Of a stretch of DNA of 64,000 bases, positions 1 to 8,219 are shown piece after piece. Origin of the DNA: SABI01 sp963678555 (GTDB lineage Bacteria > Spirochaetota > Spirochaetia > Sphaerochaetales > Sphaerochaetaceae); the NCBI GenBank assembly GCA_963678555.2, contig CAXXJA010000002.1, positions 806,001-870,000 of the forward strand, written 5' to 3'. A program made the translations under genes and the position numbers. The notes beneath the pieces are model-generated. The model searched no databases. It had not been told where the DNA came from and saw only the letters and a list, made by a program, of their open reading frames with translations. Each line of letters begins with the position of its first letter. Positions within the stretch are counted from its first letter, which is position 1.

Positions 1-150
1 GATACCCTTGATTTCAAGCAGATCTTCACTGCCTTCAATGCCTGCTATGGTTGTATCAATCTCCTGAAACATCGGCACAGTGTAGGTGGTGAGAGCGGTA
101 CGGGTCCATGCCTCTTCTGTTAACAGTGATCTGATAGCGTCTTCATTCAT
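1..150 (-). CDS. greA: N-terminus of long spirochaete-type GreA (partial)
   Basis: The coding sequence starts with ATG at 150 and runs off the left edge, so only about 50 residues are visible. They begin MNEDAIRSLL and contain EEAWTRTALTTYT, followed by FQEID. This resembles the opening of the long GreA proteins of spirochaetes, which carry an extra helical N-terminal region ahead of the GreA domain (recalled pattern EEKWTRATL...YT...ELD). GreA rescues backtracked RNA polymerase. An AAGGA ribosome site sits nine bases upstream. The GreA domain itself is outside the window, so the call rests on the N-terminal signature only. Confidence 0.55.
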   Translation of the reverse strand, partial: MNEDAIRSLLTEEAWTRTALTTYTVPMFQEIDTTIAGIEGSEDLLEIKGI

Positions 151-478
151 GTGGATTATCCTTCTAACTGAATATGACGTTCTTTTCCATACACAATAAC
201 ACTGATTACTGTACTATCTTCATCTGAGAGAGAAATAGATACAGATCAGCACTATAGGTGAGAACGGTAGTAAACGTTTTATCAGTATAGAACAAAACCG
301 GTATACTTGCAAGCAACACGGAGAAAATCGACAGCAAGCCACTTGCCGGCCGACACTCAGATCACGTGCAGGTGAGCAGCGCTGTCCCGCGGTCAGTGAG
401 ACAAAGGGGTGATACTCTGGGTAAAAGTGTCCGATATATTACCTTAACAAATGTTTCATTTTCTGGTACAAATAAGCT
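151..478. other. Intergenic region between greA-like and rpe
   Basis: This 328-base divergent spacer holds the ribosome site of the leftward gene (AAGGA near 160) and the rpe promoter at its right end. A possible leftward -35/-10 pair (TTGTGT and TATTCA, spacer about 16) lies within 50 bases of the greA-like start. I see no ORF or RNA gene in the middle. Confidence 0.4.
444..472 (+). promoter_or_regulatory. rpe promoter with -10 next to the start codon
   Basis: TTAACA at 444-449 and TACAAA at 467-472 are 17 bases apart, and TG at 464-465 gives an extended -10. The start codon is at 479, only six bases after the -10, and no Shine-Dalgarno sequence lies between. Transcription would start at or beside the ATG, giving a leaderless mRNA. 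Confidence 0.5.
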
Positions 479-1147
479 ATGAAAAGAGAATCGAAGTGTT
501 TAGTCGCGCCAAGCATGCTGTCAGCAGACTTCAGCAGAGCGGGTGAAGGTCTTGAGGAAGTGAACTCGGCAGGTGCTGACTGGGTTCATCTCGATGTGAT
601 GGACGGCCAGTTCGTACCGAACATATCGTTTGGACCGAAGTTTATAGCCGACCTGAAGGATAAGAGCTCACTGCCCTTCGATGCTCATCTCATGGTGCAG
701 AACCCTGAACCCTTCATCAGGGAGTTCGCCGATGCAGGTGCCGATTACATTACCGTTCATGAGGAGGCCGTGACTCACCTGCACAAGGTTATCGGCAGTA
801 TACATCAGTCGGGGGTCAATGCCGGAATCTCGATTGTTCCCTCGACACCGGTATCGTCGATCTACCAGATGCTCGGTGATGTGGAACTCGTCCTGCTCAT
901 GAGTGTCAATCCCGGATTCGGCGGTCAGAGCTTCATAGAGTTCACGTTTGACAAGATCAGGGAACTTGATGCGTACCGTACCGAGCATGATCTGGATTTC
1001 CTGATCTCAGTGGATGGTGGTGTCAACGTCCACAATGCCCAGAAGCTCTACCAGAGCGGGGTGGATGTGCTTGTGGTGGGAACCACCTTCTTCAAGAGTA
1101 CGGACAAGTCTGCCCTGGTGGATGCCTTCCACTCAATGAGTCGATAG
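479..1147 (+). CDS. rpe: Ribulose-phosphate 3-epimerase
   Basis: Interconverts ribulose-5-phosphate and xylulose-5-phosphate in the pentose phosphate pathway (cytoplasm). The 222-residue length is normal for this TIM barrel. Visible family motifs are APSMLSADF near the start, HLDVMDGQFVPN with the metal/catalytic Asp, HLMV with a metal His, MSVNPGFGGQ, and VDGGVN with the second catalytic Asp. The ATG at 479 is the first in frame and sits just after a -10 box, so the start is probably leaderless. The stop is directly followed by the ATG of dtd, so the two are co-transcribed. Confidence 0.96.
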   Translation: MKRESKCLVAPSMLSADFSRAGEGLEEVNSAGADWVHLDVMDGQFVPNISFGPKFIADLKDKSSLPFDAHLMVQNPEPFIREFADAGADYITVHEEAVTHLHKVIGSIHQSGVNAGISIVPSTPVSSIYQMLGDVELVLLMSVNPGFGGQSFIEFTFDKIRELDAYRTEHDLDFLISVDGGVNVHNAQKLYQSGVDVLVVGTTFFKSTDKSALVDAFHSMSR

Positions 1148-1600
1148 ATGAAGGCGGTGGTACAGCGAGTGATCGATGCTTCGGTTACCGTGCAGGGAAA
1201 CGTGAGCGGCTCGATAGAGAGGGGGCTTCTTGTATACCTGGGGGTATGCCGTGATGATGACGAAGCTGATCTTTCCTATATTGTACGGAAGATCGCAGCA
1301 TTGCGCATATATACCGACCAGGAAGGGAAGATGAACCGGTGTATACAGGATGAGAGCAACAGCATTCTTCTTGTGAGTCAGTTCACCCTCTGTGCCATCA
1401 CCACGAAGGGGAACCGCCCCTCATTCAATCCTGCAGCTCCCCCTGAGACTGCCCGGACGGTCTATGAAAAGGCCGCCGAAGGCCTGAGAAGTCTCGGAAT
1501 AGAGGTGCAGACAGGTATATTCGGAGCACATATGAAAGTTGCCTACGTCAATGACGGTCCGGTGACGATCATTCTTGATTCTCATGACATCCAGAAGTGA
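1148..1600 (+). CDS. dtd: D-aminoacyl-tRNA deacylase
   Basis: Removes D-amino acids wrongly attached to tRNA (D-Tyr and others) and so protects translation. The 150-residue protein has both active-site signatures of the DTD family: SQFTL at about residues 77-81 and GPVTI near residue 137, within NDGPVT. The ATG follows the rpe stop with no gap (TAG-ATG), implying translational coupling. A palindrome and the recA gene follow. Confidence 0.95.
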   Translation: MKAVVQRVIDASVTVQGNVSGSIERGLLVYLGVCRDDDEADLSYIVRKIAALRIYTDQEGKMNRCIQDESNSILLVSQFTLCAITTKGNRPSFNPAAPPETARTVYEKAAEGLRSLGIEVQTGIFGAHMKVAYVNDGPVTIILDSHDIQK

Positions 1601-1615
1601 TACTGTGGTACAGTA
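1601..1615. promoter_or_regulatory. Palindrome upstream of recA, candidate SOS-type operator
   Basis: TACTGT-GGT-ACAGTA is a perfect 6-3-6 inverted repeat beginning one base after the dtd stop. It ends five bases before TAGAAT (1621-1626), a plausible recA -10 box. No T-run follows, so it is not an intrinsic terminator. Its place over the recA promoter suggests a repressor site, but it matches neither the Escherichia nor the Bacillus LexA box. Confidence 0.35.
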
Positions 1616-1658
1616 CGTATTAGAATAGTAGAAAATATCCGAAAAGGAGAGCGCATAC

Positions 1659-2738
1659 ATGGCCAAGAACAAGAATAGTTCCCCATCCATCACGATAGAC
1701 AAATCAGCCGACACAAAGGACAAGCTTATCGCACTTGAAGCCGCGAGGAGTCAGATGGACAAACAGTACGGTAAAGGTGCTCTGATGAAACTCTCCGACT
1801 CGGTAACAGATTCATCGATTGCAACCATCAGCAGCGGATCGATCCTCCTGGATGAAGCTCTGGGAGTAGGCGGGTTCCCGCGGGGACGCATCATCGAGAT
1901 ATACGGGCCGGAGTCATCGGGTAAGACGACACTCTCTCTGCACGCGATAGCCGAAGCCCAGAAGGCGGGCGGTATCGCCGCCTTTATCGATGCCGAACAC
2001 GCTCTCGACCCTGTCTATGCCAGAAAGATCGGTGTAAACACCGATGAACTGTGGATCAGCCAGCCTGACAACGGTGAACAGGCTCTGGAAATCACCGAGT
2101 CACTGGTGCGCAGCGGAGCTGTTGATATCATAGTCGTCGACTCGGTTGCCGCTCTCACGCCTCAGGCGGAGATCGACGGGGAGATGGGGGACTCGCACAT
2201 GGGTCTTCAGGCTCGTCTGATGTCTCAGGCCTTACGGAAACTGACAGGCATCCTCTCGAAAAGCCATACCACCATCATTTTCATCAACCAGATCAGAATG
2301 AAAATCGGCATCATGTTTGGAAATCCAGAGACCACTACGGGAGGAAATGCCCTGAAATTCTATTCCTCGATCCGTATCGAGGTGAGAAAGATCGAGAGCA
2401 TAAGCAAGAGCGCTGATGAGATCATCGGAAACAGAGTGAGAATCAAGATTGTCAAGAACAAGGTTGCACCGCCGTTCAAGAAGATAGAACTCGACATGCT
2501 CTTCGGAGAAGGTCTAAGCTATTACGGTTCTATTCTTGACGCAGCGATAAAATATGACATGGTGAACAAATCCGGTTCATGGTACTCGTATCGTGATGAA
2601 AAGATCGGACAGGGACGTGACAACGCGATACAATTCCTCAGGAGCAACGCAGATATCACCGAAGCCCTCGACAGGGAACTGAGAGAGCTCATGTTTCCTT
2701 CTGAAGTGAAGGAAGAGTCAATCGTTGGACAGGAGTAA
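1659..2738 (+). CDS. recA: Recombinase RecA
   Basis: ATP-dependent strand-exchange protein for homologous recombination and DNA repair. The 359-residue length is normal. The Walker A motif GPESSGKTT lies at about residues 83-91, followed by IDAEHALDP and by the L2-region signature FINQIR with GNPETTTGGNALKFY. An AAGGAG ribosome site lies eight bases before the ATG. A palindrome in the short upstream region may be a damage-response operator. A strong GC hairpin follows the stop, so recA may be its own transcription unit after rpe-dtd. Confidence 0.98.
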   Translation: MAKNKNSSPSITIDKSADTKDKLIALEAARSQMDKQYGKGALMKLSDSVTDSSIATISSGSILLDEALGVGGFPRGRIIEIYGPESSGKTTLSLHAIAEAQKAGGIAAFIDAEHALDPVYARKIGVNTDELWISQPDNGEQALEITESLVRSGAVDIIVVDSVAALTPQAEIDGEMGDSHMGLQARLMSQALRKLTGILSKSHTTIIFINQIRMKIGIMFGNPETTTGGNALKFYSSIRIEVRKIESISKSADEIIGNRVRIKIVKNKVAPPFKKIELDMLFGEGLSYYGSILDAAIKYDMVNKSGSWYSYRDEKIGQGRDNAIQFLRSNADITEALDRELRELMFPSEVKEESIVGQE

Positions 2739-2750
2739 CGCACCTGCAGT

Positions 2751-2777
2751 TCTCCCCCCTGGTACGCAGGGGGGAGA
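2751..2777 (+). terminator. GC-rich hairpin after recA
   Basis: A perfect 10-bp stem (TCTCCCCCCT paired with AGGGGGGAGA) with a 7-base loop starts 12 bases after the recA stop. No T-run follows on either strand, so it is either a non-canonical terminator or an mRNA 3'-end stabiliser. A new promoter lies directly after it. Confidence 0.55.
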
Positions 2778-2788
2778 CACATACATCC

Positions 2789-2818
2789 TTTACCATGTTC
2801 CATCAGGTGCGGTATAAT
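2789..2818 (+). promoter_or_regulatory. scpA promoter with consensus -10 at the start codon
   Basis: TTTACC at 2789-2794 and a perfect TATAAT at 2813-2818 are 18 bases apart. The scpA ATG is at 2827, eight bases after the -10, with no ribosome site between. The transcript should be leaderless or nearly so. Confidence 0.6.
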
Positions 2819-2826
2819 CGTCTGAT

Positions 2827-3780
2827 ATGGGAACACTGACCCATTCAGGAACAGAACATGCACAGAATGCACCCCAGCATCCTCTCACCTACAGCATCAG
2901 GGAGTTCGAAGGTCCTCTTGACCTTCTTCTCCACCTGATAGAGAAGGCACAGGTAAGCATCTACTCGATACCGATAGCCGAGATCACTGACCAGTTCATG
3001 CAGTACCTTGATATGGCTTCGAAGGTGGATCTTGATGACCTGACCGAGTTCTATCTGATGGCCTCCCATCTGCTCCTTCTTAAGAGCAACATGCTGATCC
3101 CTCACGAGCAGGCTGAGGATGAGATGTGGCTTGAAGACAAACAGGAACTGGTGGAACAGCTGCTGGAATACCAGAAATACAAACGGTACAGCGTACTTCT
3201 CAGTGAGGCACAATCAGAGAACACCCTTCTTCTATCACGCAAGAAGAGTCAGTTCATGCTTCCGTTCCCCGATGAACAGCTGTGGAAAGAGGTCAATGTA
3301 TGGGATCTCCTCAAGACCTTCAGCAGCCTTCTCAGCACGGTCACCCATGACAAGATTTTCAATGTCTATGAAGAGGTGAGTGTGAAACAGAAGCTCACGC
3401 TGATGCAGGAACTGTTCGAACAGCGAGAAACCATCACGTTCATGGACCTGGTGGTGCACGAGGATTCACGAATCGATATCATCTGTGCCTTTCTCGCAAT
3501 ACTTGAAGCCGTGAAATTTCATATGATCATCATAGAGCAGCATGTCCTGTTCGGTGACATTCAGATACGGAGAGCTCCCGAGGAGGATGAGCCGTACGAT
3601 ATAGGCGATGAACGGCCGGAACTGTCTACCCCCCCGGCACCTGAGTCACACTCTGACCCGCGCTTCGTATCACAGCGGGATCTCCGTGAAGATAGTGCGG
3701 TTACCAGTGGTCTGGACGAGGACGATGATGATCAGGTTATCGTCATCTCCTTTGATGACGAAGATGAGGAGGATGCGTGA
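2827..3780 (+). CDS. scpA: Segregation and condensation protein A (kleisin)
   Basis: Kleisin subunit that bridges the SMC dimer in the bacterial condensin complex with ScpB. The N-terminal signature FEGPLDLLLHLIEKAQVSI is clear, with YLVMAS-like helices following (YLMASHLLLLKSNML). At 317 residues it is longer than the usual 240-260. The extra length is a C-terminal tail from about residue 255 rich in Asp and Glu, ending in a run of acidic residues. It is the first gene of an overlapping scpA-scpB-rluB-cmk-rpsA series; the stop overlaps the GTG start of scpB. Confidence 0.93.
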   Translation: MGTLTHSGTEHAQNAPQHPLTYSIREFEGPLDLLLHLIEKAQVSIYSIPIAEITDQFMQYLDMASKVDLDDLTEFYLMASHLLLLKSNMLIPHEQAEDEMWLEDKQELVEQLLEYQKYKRYSVLLSEAQSENTLLLSRKKSQFMLPFPDEQLWKEVNVWDLLKTFSSLLSTVTHDKIFNVYEEVSVKQKLTLMQELFEQRETITFMDLVVHEDSRIDIICAFLAILEAVKFHMIIIEQHVLFGDIQIRRAPEEDEPYDIGDERPELSTPPAPESHSDPRFVSQRDLREDSAVTSGLDEDDDDQVIVISFDDEDEEDA

Positions 3781-4334
3781 ACCACGACAGCACCGATACA
3801 GTACAGCTCATCGAAGCAGTTCTGTTCATTGAAAATGATGCGCTCAGCCGAGAGAGACTGTCTCAGATGACCAGTCTCCCGATCGATGTGGTCGAACAGG
3901 CAATTGGTGAACTGCAGACAACCTACCGTGAAGGCAAGCGGGGGGTGATGTTGGCAGAGACTTCACAGGGGTACCAGCTGGTACCCTCACCGCACCTTCA
4001 TGATGAACTCAGGAATACGTACGGCAAACGTGTCGACAGGCGGCTCACCCGTGCAGCGCTTGAAACACTTTCCATCATTGCGTATGCTCAACCGGTCACC
4101 AGACGGGATGTGGAGAACATACGGGGAGTCTCGAGCGATTCGATCATGAGGATGCTCCTTGAACGGGAGTACATTCACGTGGTTGGAAGAAAGGATGTCC
4201 CCGGTCACCCGGGACTGTATGGAACAACAAGAAAATTCCTGCTCCAGTTTGGTCTGAGCAGCATCTCAGACCTGCCCAGACTTTCACAGCTGGACAGAGA
4301 ACGATTCTTACAGAATGAGGAAGAGAGATCATGA
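3777..4334 (+). CDS. scpB: Segregation and condensation protein B
   Basis: Winged-helix partner of ScpA in the SMC complex. Residues near 97-125 carry the family pattern LETLSIIAYAQPVTRRDVENIRGV, here shortened to its key words SIIAYAQPVT and IRGV. Length (185 aa) is typical. The start is GTG at 3777, overlapping the scpA stop by four bases (GTGA), and its own stop overlaps the next ATG, so translation of the three genes is coupled. Confidence 0.93.
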   Translation: MNHDSTDTVQLIEAVLFIENDALSRERLSQMTSLPIDVVEQAIGELQTTYREGKRGVMLAETSQGYQLVPSPHLHDELRNTYGKRVDRRLTRAALETLSIIAYAQPVTRRDVENIRGVSSDSIMRMLLEREYIHVVGRKDVPGHPGLYGTTRKFLLQFGLSSISDLPRLSQLDRERFLQNEEERS

Positions 4335-5056
4335 AGATAGAGTATCCGATACGGCTACAGAGTTATCTGGCAAAAAGCGGCTATGGCTCGCGCAGGGCCT
4401 GCGAACGTATCATCCTGGATGGGCGAGTGAGCATCAACCTGAAACAGGTGAGCGAACTCGGAGTAAAAGTAGATGAAGAAGATATCGTCCAGGTTGACGG
4501 CATGCTCGCAGAGATCAGCGAGGCAACCTACTATTTCGCCCTTCATAAGCCCAGAGGGTATATCTGCAGCAACTACGACCCGAATGAGGATCACTATGCC
4601 AGAGACCTCATCACGATACGGGACAAGCACCTCCTGTTCCATATCGGGCGACTCGACAAGGATTCAAGCGGTCTGATCCTGTATACGAACGACGGGGATG
4701 CAGCCAACAGGATCACCCACCCATCCTACGGGATAGAGAAGGAATATGCGGTCAAGACGAAGGAACCGATCAGAAAGGAAGATCTGAAGAAGGCTCTCAA
4801 GGGGATCATGATCGACAATAAGCTTCCCTACAAAATACAGAGCTTCGACATTAAGACGAAGACCTGGGTGCACGTGACTCTCACTGAGGGTAAGAACCGT
4901 GAGATCAGAAAGATTTTCGAGGTTCTGGGCTATGAGGTCGTCAAACTCATTCGTCTGCGGATCGGCTCGATAGAACTCAAGGACCTGAAGGTCGGTGAGT
5001 ATCGTCCCCTGAAGAAGGGAGAGATCGACTCTCTCCTGAAGGATACGCGCAGATGA
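4331..5056 (+). CDS. rluB: rRNA pseudouridine synthase, RsuA/RluB family
   Basis: Isomerises a uridine in rRNA. An S4 RNA-binding domain occupies about residues 5-65 (LQSYLAKSGYGSRRACE), followed by the synthase domain with the catalytic-Asp motif GRLDKDSSGLIL and the later motif EGKNREIRKIF. The 241-residue length fits RsuA/RluB. Which position is modified (16S U516 or 23S 2605) cannot be told from sequence; the neighbourhood next to scpB favours RluB. ATGA overlaps join it to scpB and cmk. Confidence 0.88.
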   Translation: MKIEYPIRLQSYLAKSGYGSRRACERIILDGRVSINLKQVSELGVKVDEEDIVQVDGMLAEISEATYYFALHKPRGYICSNYDPNEDHYARDLITIRDKHLLFHIGRLDKDSSGLILYTNDGDAANRITHPSYGIEKEYAVKTKEPIRKEDLKKALKGIMIDNKLPYKIQSFDIKTKTWVHVTLTEGKNREIRKIFEVLGYEVVKLIRLRIGSIELKDLKVGEYRPLKKGEIDSLLKDTRR

Positions 5057-5733
5057 ACATCGAACCGTTACAACACCTGCATGGAGCAGTCGTCGCGATC
5101 GACGGACCGGCCGGGGTAGGGAAGTCTACTATCGCCAGGACCATCAGCGACCGCCTCGGATATTACTTCGTGAACTCCGGGAACTTCTATCGTTCGATCA
5201 CCTACACGGCTGTGAAAAGGAACGTGTCGCTCACCGATGAGGACCAGATTATTGCTGTTGCCCGAAGTGTCCGCCTGTCGCTCAAGGAGGGGCTTCTCGC
5301 CGTGGATGGAGAGATCGTCGAAGGATACCTTCACACTGATGAGATCGATGCCCTGGTCGCACAGCATTCGGCCATCATCGCTGTGAGGAATATCGTCAAC
5401 GAAAACCTCAGACGGCTTGCCAGTGAGGGACTGAACATCGTGTGTGAGGGAAGGGATATCACGACAGTGGTGTTTCCTGAGGCACAGTTCAAATTTTTTC
5501 TCGACGCATCAGCCCGGGTCAGAGCAGAAAGACGGTATCATCAGCAGGAAACAGCGTACAGTATCGACGAAATCAAAGAGAGGATCGCTCAACGTGACGT
5601 GATAGATAGAAATAAAGTCTATGGAGCCCTAAAGATCTCAGAGGAAGCGACCTATATTGATTCCTCATACTTGACCATAGATGAAGTTTATGCAAAAGTG
5701 TTACAAGCTATGCTCGACCAATTGGGAGAGTAA
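5053..5733 (+). CDS. cmk: Cytidylate kinase
   Basis: Phosphorylates CMP and dCMP with ATP. The P-loop GPAGVGKST lies near residues 19-27, then YYFVNSGNFYR for nucleotide monophosphate binding, and CEGRDITTVVFP with the family's GRD motif. The usual GTMIFPDA-type segment reads TTVVFPEA. Length 226 aa is standard. It overlaps rluB by ATGA and is followed 25 bases later by rpsA, the common cmk-rpsA pair. Confidence 0.95.
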   Translation: MNIEPLQHLHGAVVAIDGPAGVGKSTIARTISDRLGYYFVNSGNFYRSITYTAVKRNVSLTDEDQIIAVARSVRLSLKEGLLAVDGEIVEGYLHTDEIDALVAQHSAIIAVRNIVNENLRRLASEGLNIVCEGRDITTVVFPEAQFKFFLDASARVRAERRYHQQETAYSIDEIKERIAQRDVIDRNKVYGALKISEEATYIDSSYLTIDEVYAKVLQAMLDQLGE

Positions 5734-5758
5734 GCAAATATGGATCAGGAGAATATAC

Positions 5759-7486
5759 GTGGAAGAAGTAAAGGAAGTGTTGGAAACACAAGAAAAACTG
5801 CAGCAGAAGGCTGAACTACAGACAAAGTTGCAGGAGCATTACCTTAAATCTCTTGATGAAATTGAAGACGGTCAGCTTGTTACCGGTACTGTTGTTCAGG
5901 TCAATAACGAGTATGTATTTGTGGATGTGGGATATAAGTCCGAAGGAAGAATTTCCCTGGATGAATTTTCCACCAGCCCTGCCGTCGGCGACGAAGTCAA
6001 GGTTCTGATAGTCAACAAGGAAGGAAAAGGCGGCCAGATCGTCATTTCCAAGAAGCGCGCTGACATCAAAGAGAGAACGGATGTTCTCAAAGTAGCAGCA
6101 GAAAACCGGGAACCGGTTATGGGTAAGTTCGTGAAAGTCATTAAAGGCGGATACGAAGTTGACCTTGGGAATGAGTTCCTAGGATTCTGTCCTCTCAGCA
6201 AGGCAGATGTAGTCAGAGTCGAGGATCCCGAGACTCTCATCGGTATTGCAGACTATTTCATCATAGACAAGTTTCATACAGGCATGAAACTCAAGTCTGT
6301 CGTTTCACGAAGAGAATATCTTGAGAAGCAGATCAAGATCAACAAGGAACATTTTTTCTCGACCGTCAAGATCGGCGATGTTGTGGAAGGGACCGTTAAG
6401 AGCTTCACAAGCTTTGGTGCATTCATCGACCTCGGAGGATTTGATGGTCTTCTTCATATAAACGATATGAGCTGGGGCCATGTGACAAAGCCCAAGGATT
6501 TCGTAAATAAGGGTGAAGTGGTTCATCTCCGCCTCATCAACATCGATCCTGAATCACAGAAGATCAACCTCTCGCTCAAGCACATGACCGAAGACCCCTG
6601 GAATTCCTTTGAACAGCGCTACCATGTTGATGATGTGGTTGAGGCGCCTGTGACGAAGATCACCAACTTCGGTGTGTTCATCGAGATCGAGCCGGGTATA
6701 GAAGGTCTTGCGCATATCTCTGAACTTTCCTGGACTAAACGGGTCAACAACCCGAAGGAGATTGTTTCAATCGGTGATATCGTCAGTGCCAAGATTCTGG
6801 GATATGACCTTGACAAGAAGCGAGTCTCTCTCGGTCTCAAACAGCTTGAGGAAAACCCCTGGGATACCATTGATGTACGCTACCCGGTAGGTATGACGTT
6901 CACGAAACCTGTTGTCAAGATCACCGCCAATGGCGCATTCGTGAATCTTGAAGACGGTATCGACGGATTCCTCCATGTAGATGACATCTCCTGGACAAAG
7001 AGAGTCAAGAACATGAACGACTTCTGCAAGGAAGGCGACGTGATCGATGTTGTCGTAACCCGGGTAGATCCCCAGACACGCCATATCAGACTCGGAGTCA
7101 AGCAGCTTTCAGGCAACCCGTGGACAACTCTCCGGCAGGAATACCCCAAGGGATCGATAATCAGCGGGGAAGTCACCAATGTGACTGACTTCGGTGTGTT
7201 CGTCCGCGTACTCGGGGATATTGAAGGACTTATTTCAAAATACAACCTTATCGGACCGGATGAGGAGTACAATGATTCTGTTCTCTCGAAATTCAAAGTC
7301 GGCGACCCGATTGATGCGGCAGTTGTGGAAGTGAATACCAACACACAGAAGCTCTCTCTTTCGATCAAGGAGAAGATCCGGATTTCCCAGCAGTCTGAGA
7401 TCTCAAAGTACATTCATGGCAGTGATGACTCCGATACCTTTACCTTCGGTGATCTCATCAGTTCCAAAGACAAAGACTCAGAATAG
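5759..7486 (+). CDS. rpsA: Ribosomal protein S1 (six S1 domains)
   Basis: Binds mRNA on the 30S subunit and helps initiation. I place the start at GTG 5759 because AGGAG at 5747-5751 sits seven bases upstream; the open frame continues back into cmk but without a ribosome site. The resulting 575-residue protein has six S1 repeats. Repeats 3-6 are the best conserved (FTSFGAFIDLG, ITNFGVFIEI, ITANGAFVNL, VTDFGVFVRV). Repeats 1 and 2 are the divergent ribosome-docking type. It is the last housekeeping gene of the scpA series; a membrane TPR gene begins immediately after its stop. Confidence 0.95.
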   Translation: MEEVKEVLETQEKLQQKAELQTKLQEHYLKSLDEIEDGQLVTGTVVQVNNEYVFVDVGYKSEGRISLDEFSTSPAVGDEVKVLIVNKEGKGGQIVISKKRADIKERTDVLKVAAENREPVMGKFVKVIKGGYEVDLGNEFLGFCPLSKADVVRVEDPETLIGIADYFIIDKFHTGMKLKSVVSRREYLEKQIKINKEHFFSTVKIGDVVEGTVKSFTSFGAFIDLGGFDGLLHINDMSWGHVTKPKDFVNKGEVVHLRLINIDPESQKINLSLKHMTEDPWNSFEQRYHVDDVVEAPVTKITNFGVFIEIEPGIEGLAHISELSWTKRVNNPKEIVSIGDIVSAKILGYDLDKKRVSLGLKQLEENPWDTIDVRYPVGMTFTKPVVKITANGAFVNLEDGIDGFLHVDDISWTKRVKNMNDFCKEGDVIDVVVTRVDPQTRHIRLGVKQLSGNPWTTLRQEYPKGSIISGEVTNVTDFGVFVRVLGDIEGLISKYNLIGPDEEYNDSVLSKFKVGDPIDAAVVEVNTNTQKLSLSIKEKIRISQQSEISKYIHGSDDSDTFTFGDLISSKDKDSE

Positions 7487-7497
7487 TGGGGCAGGGT

Positions 7498-8175
7498 ATG
7501 GCAGAGAAGGGTAGAAAAGAAGTTTCCTTTCAGAACAGAGTCGAGGAATCGCTCGCTCTGTTCTTTCAGAAGAACAAACATGTGTTAATCATAACTGGGG
7601 CTGTCATCGTTCTCGCCTTAGCCGTTCTGATCATTGCTCTGTCTGTGGGTTCCTCACAGACAGAGAAGAACCAGCAGCGTATCGATGAGCTGTCACTTCA
7701 GTATGACGAATGGGTCTCTTCCTCCGAGGAAGGTGCAGCTGTTCCTCAGGAACTGGTTGACGGCCTCGAGGGGCTGACCTCCACGAAAAAGAGTGCCTAT
7801 CCGGCTCTCAAGGCTGAATACCTTCTGGCTCTCATCAGTGCCGAAGGTGAGCAGTGGAGCGATGCCGCACAGAGACTCGAAACACTTGCCGAGAACGGGA
7901 AGGATACCTACTTCGCCTCTCTCGCTCAGTTCAATCTCGCTGTAGTCAGTGAAGCAATGGGTGATGACTCAGCTGCGCTTGCTTACTATCAGCAGGTATA
8001 TGATGATAGTGAGGGTAGGGCTTCAGAGTCGGCGAGAGCGTTACTGAGTGTTGCACGTCTTCACGAAAAAGCAGGAGATACTGACCTGGCCAAAGCCGTG
8101 CTGCAGCAGCTCGCTGATGAATATCCTGAAAGTGAGTATGCAAAGCTTGCACTTTCTCATCTTGTATTACTGTAA
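7498..8175 (+). CDS. Membrane-anchored TPR protein (YfgM-like)
   Basis: About 225 residues. One transmembrane helix near residues 25-50 (VLIITGAVIVLALAVLII) follows a short basic N-terminus, so the rest lies outside the cytoplasm. The remainder holds degenerate TPR helices (AAQRLETLAE, ALAYYQQVYDD, ARLLSVARLHEKAGD-like) as in the YfgM/TPR_21 group that assists envelope chaperones. ATG 7498 is preferred to the GTG at 7486, which overlaps the rpsA stop. The family label is by architecture only. Confidence 0.65.
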   Translation: MAEKGRKEVSFQNRVEESLALFFQKNKHVLIITGAVIVLALAVLIIALSVGSSQTEKNQQRIDELSLQYDEWVSSSEEGAAVPQELVDGLEGLTSTKKSAYPALKAEYLLALISAEGEQWSDAAQRLETLAENGKDTYFASLAQFNLAVVSEAMGDDSAALAYYQQVYDDSEGRASESARALLSVARLHEKAGDTDLAKAVLQQLADEYPESEYAKLALSHLVLL

Positions 8176-8219
8176 CGAATAAAGTAGTAACCAACCGGTC
8201 ACCCGCAGGAGGAGACCAT

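Noticed and set aside
2751..2777. Hairpin as a CRISPR or IS inverted repeat
   Set aside because: A single stem with no repeats or target duplication; I saw no CRISPR array anywhere in the window.
5681..5758. Extended rpsA start inside cmk
   Set aside because: The AGGAG-GTG pair at 5747-5761 gives a better start; the extension has no signals.
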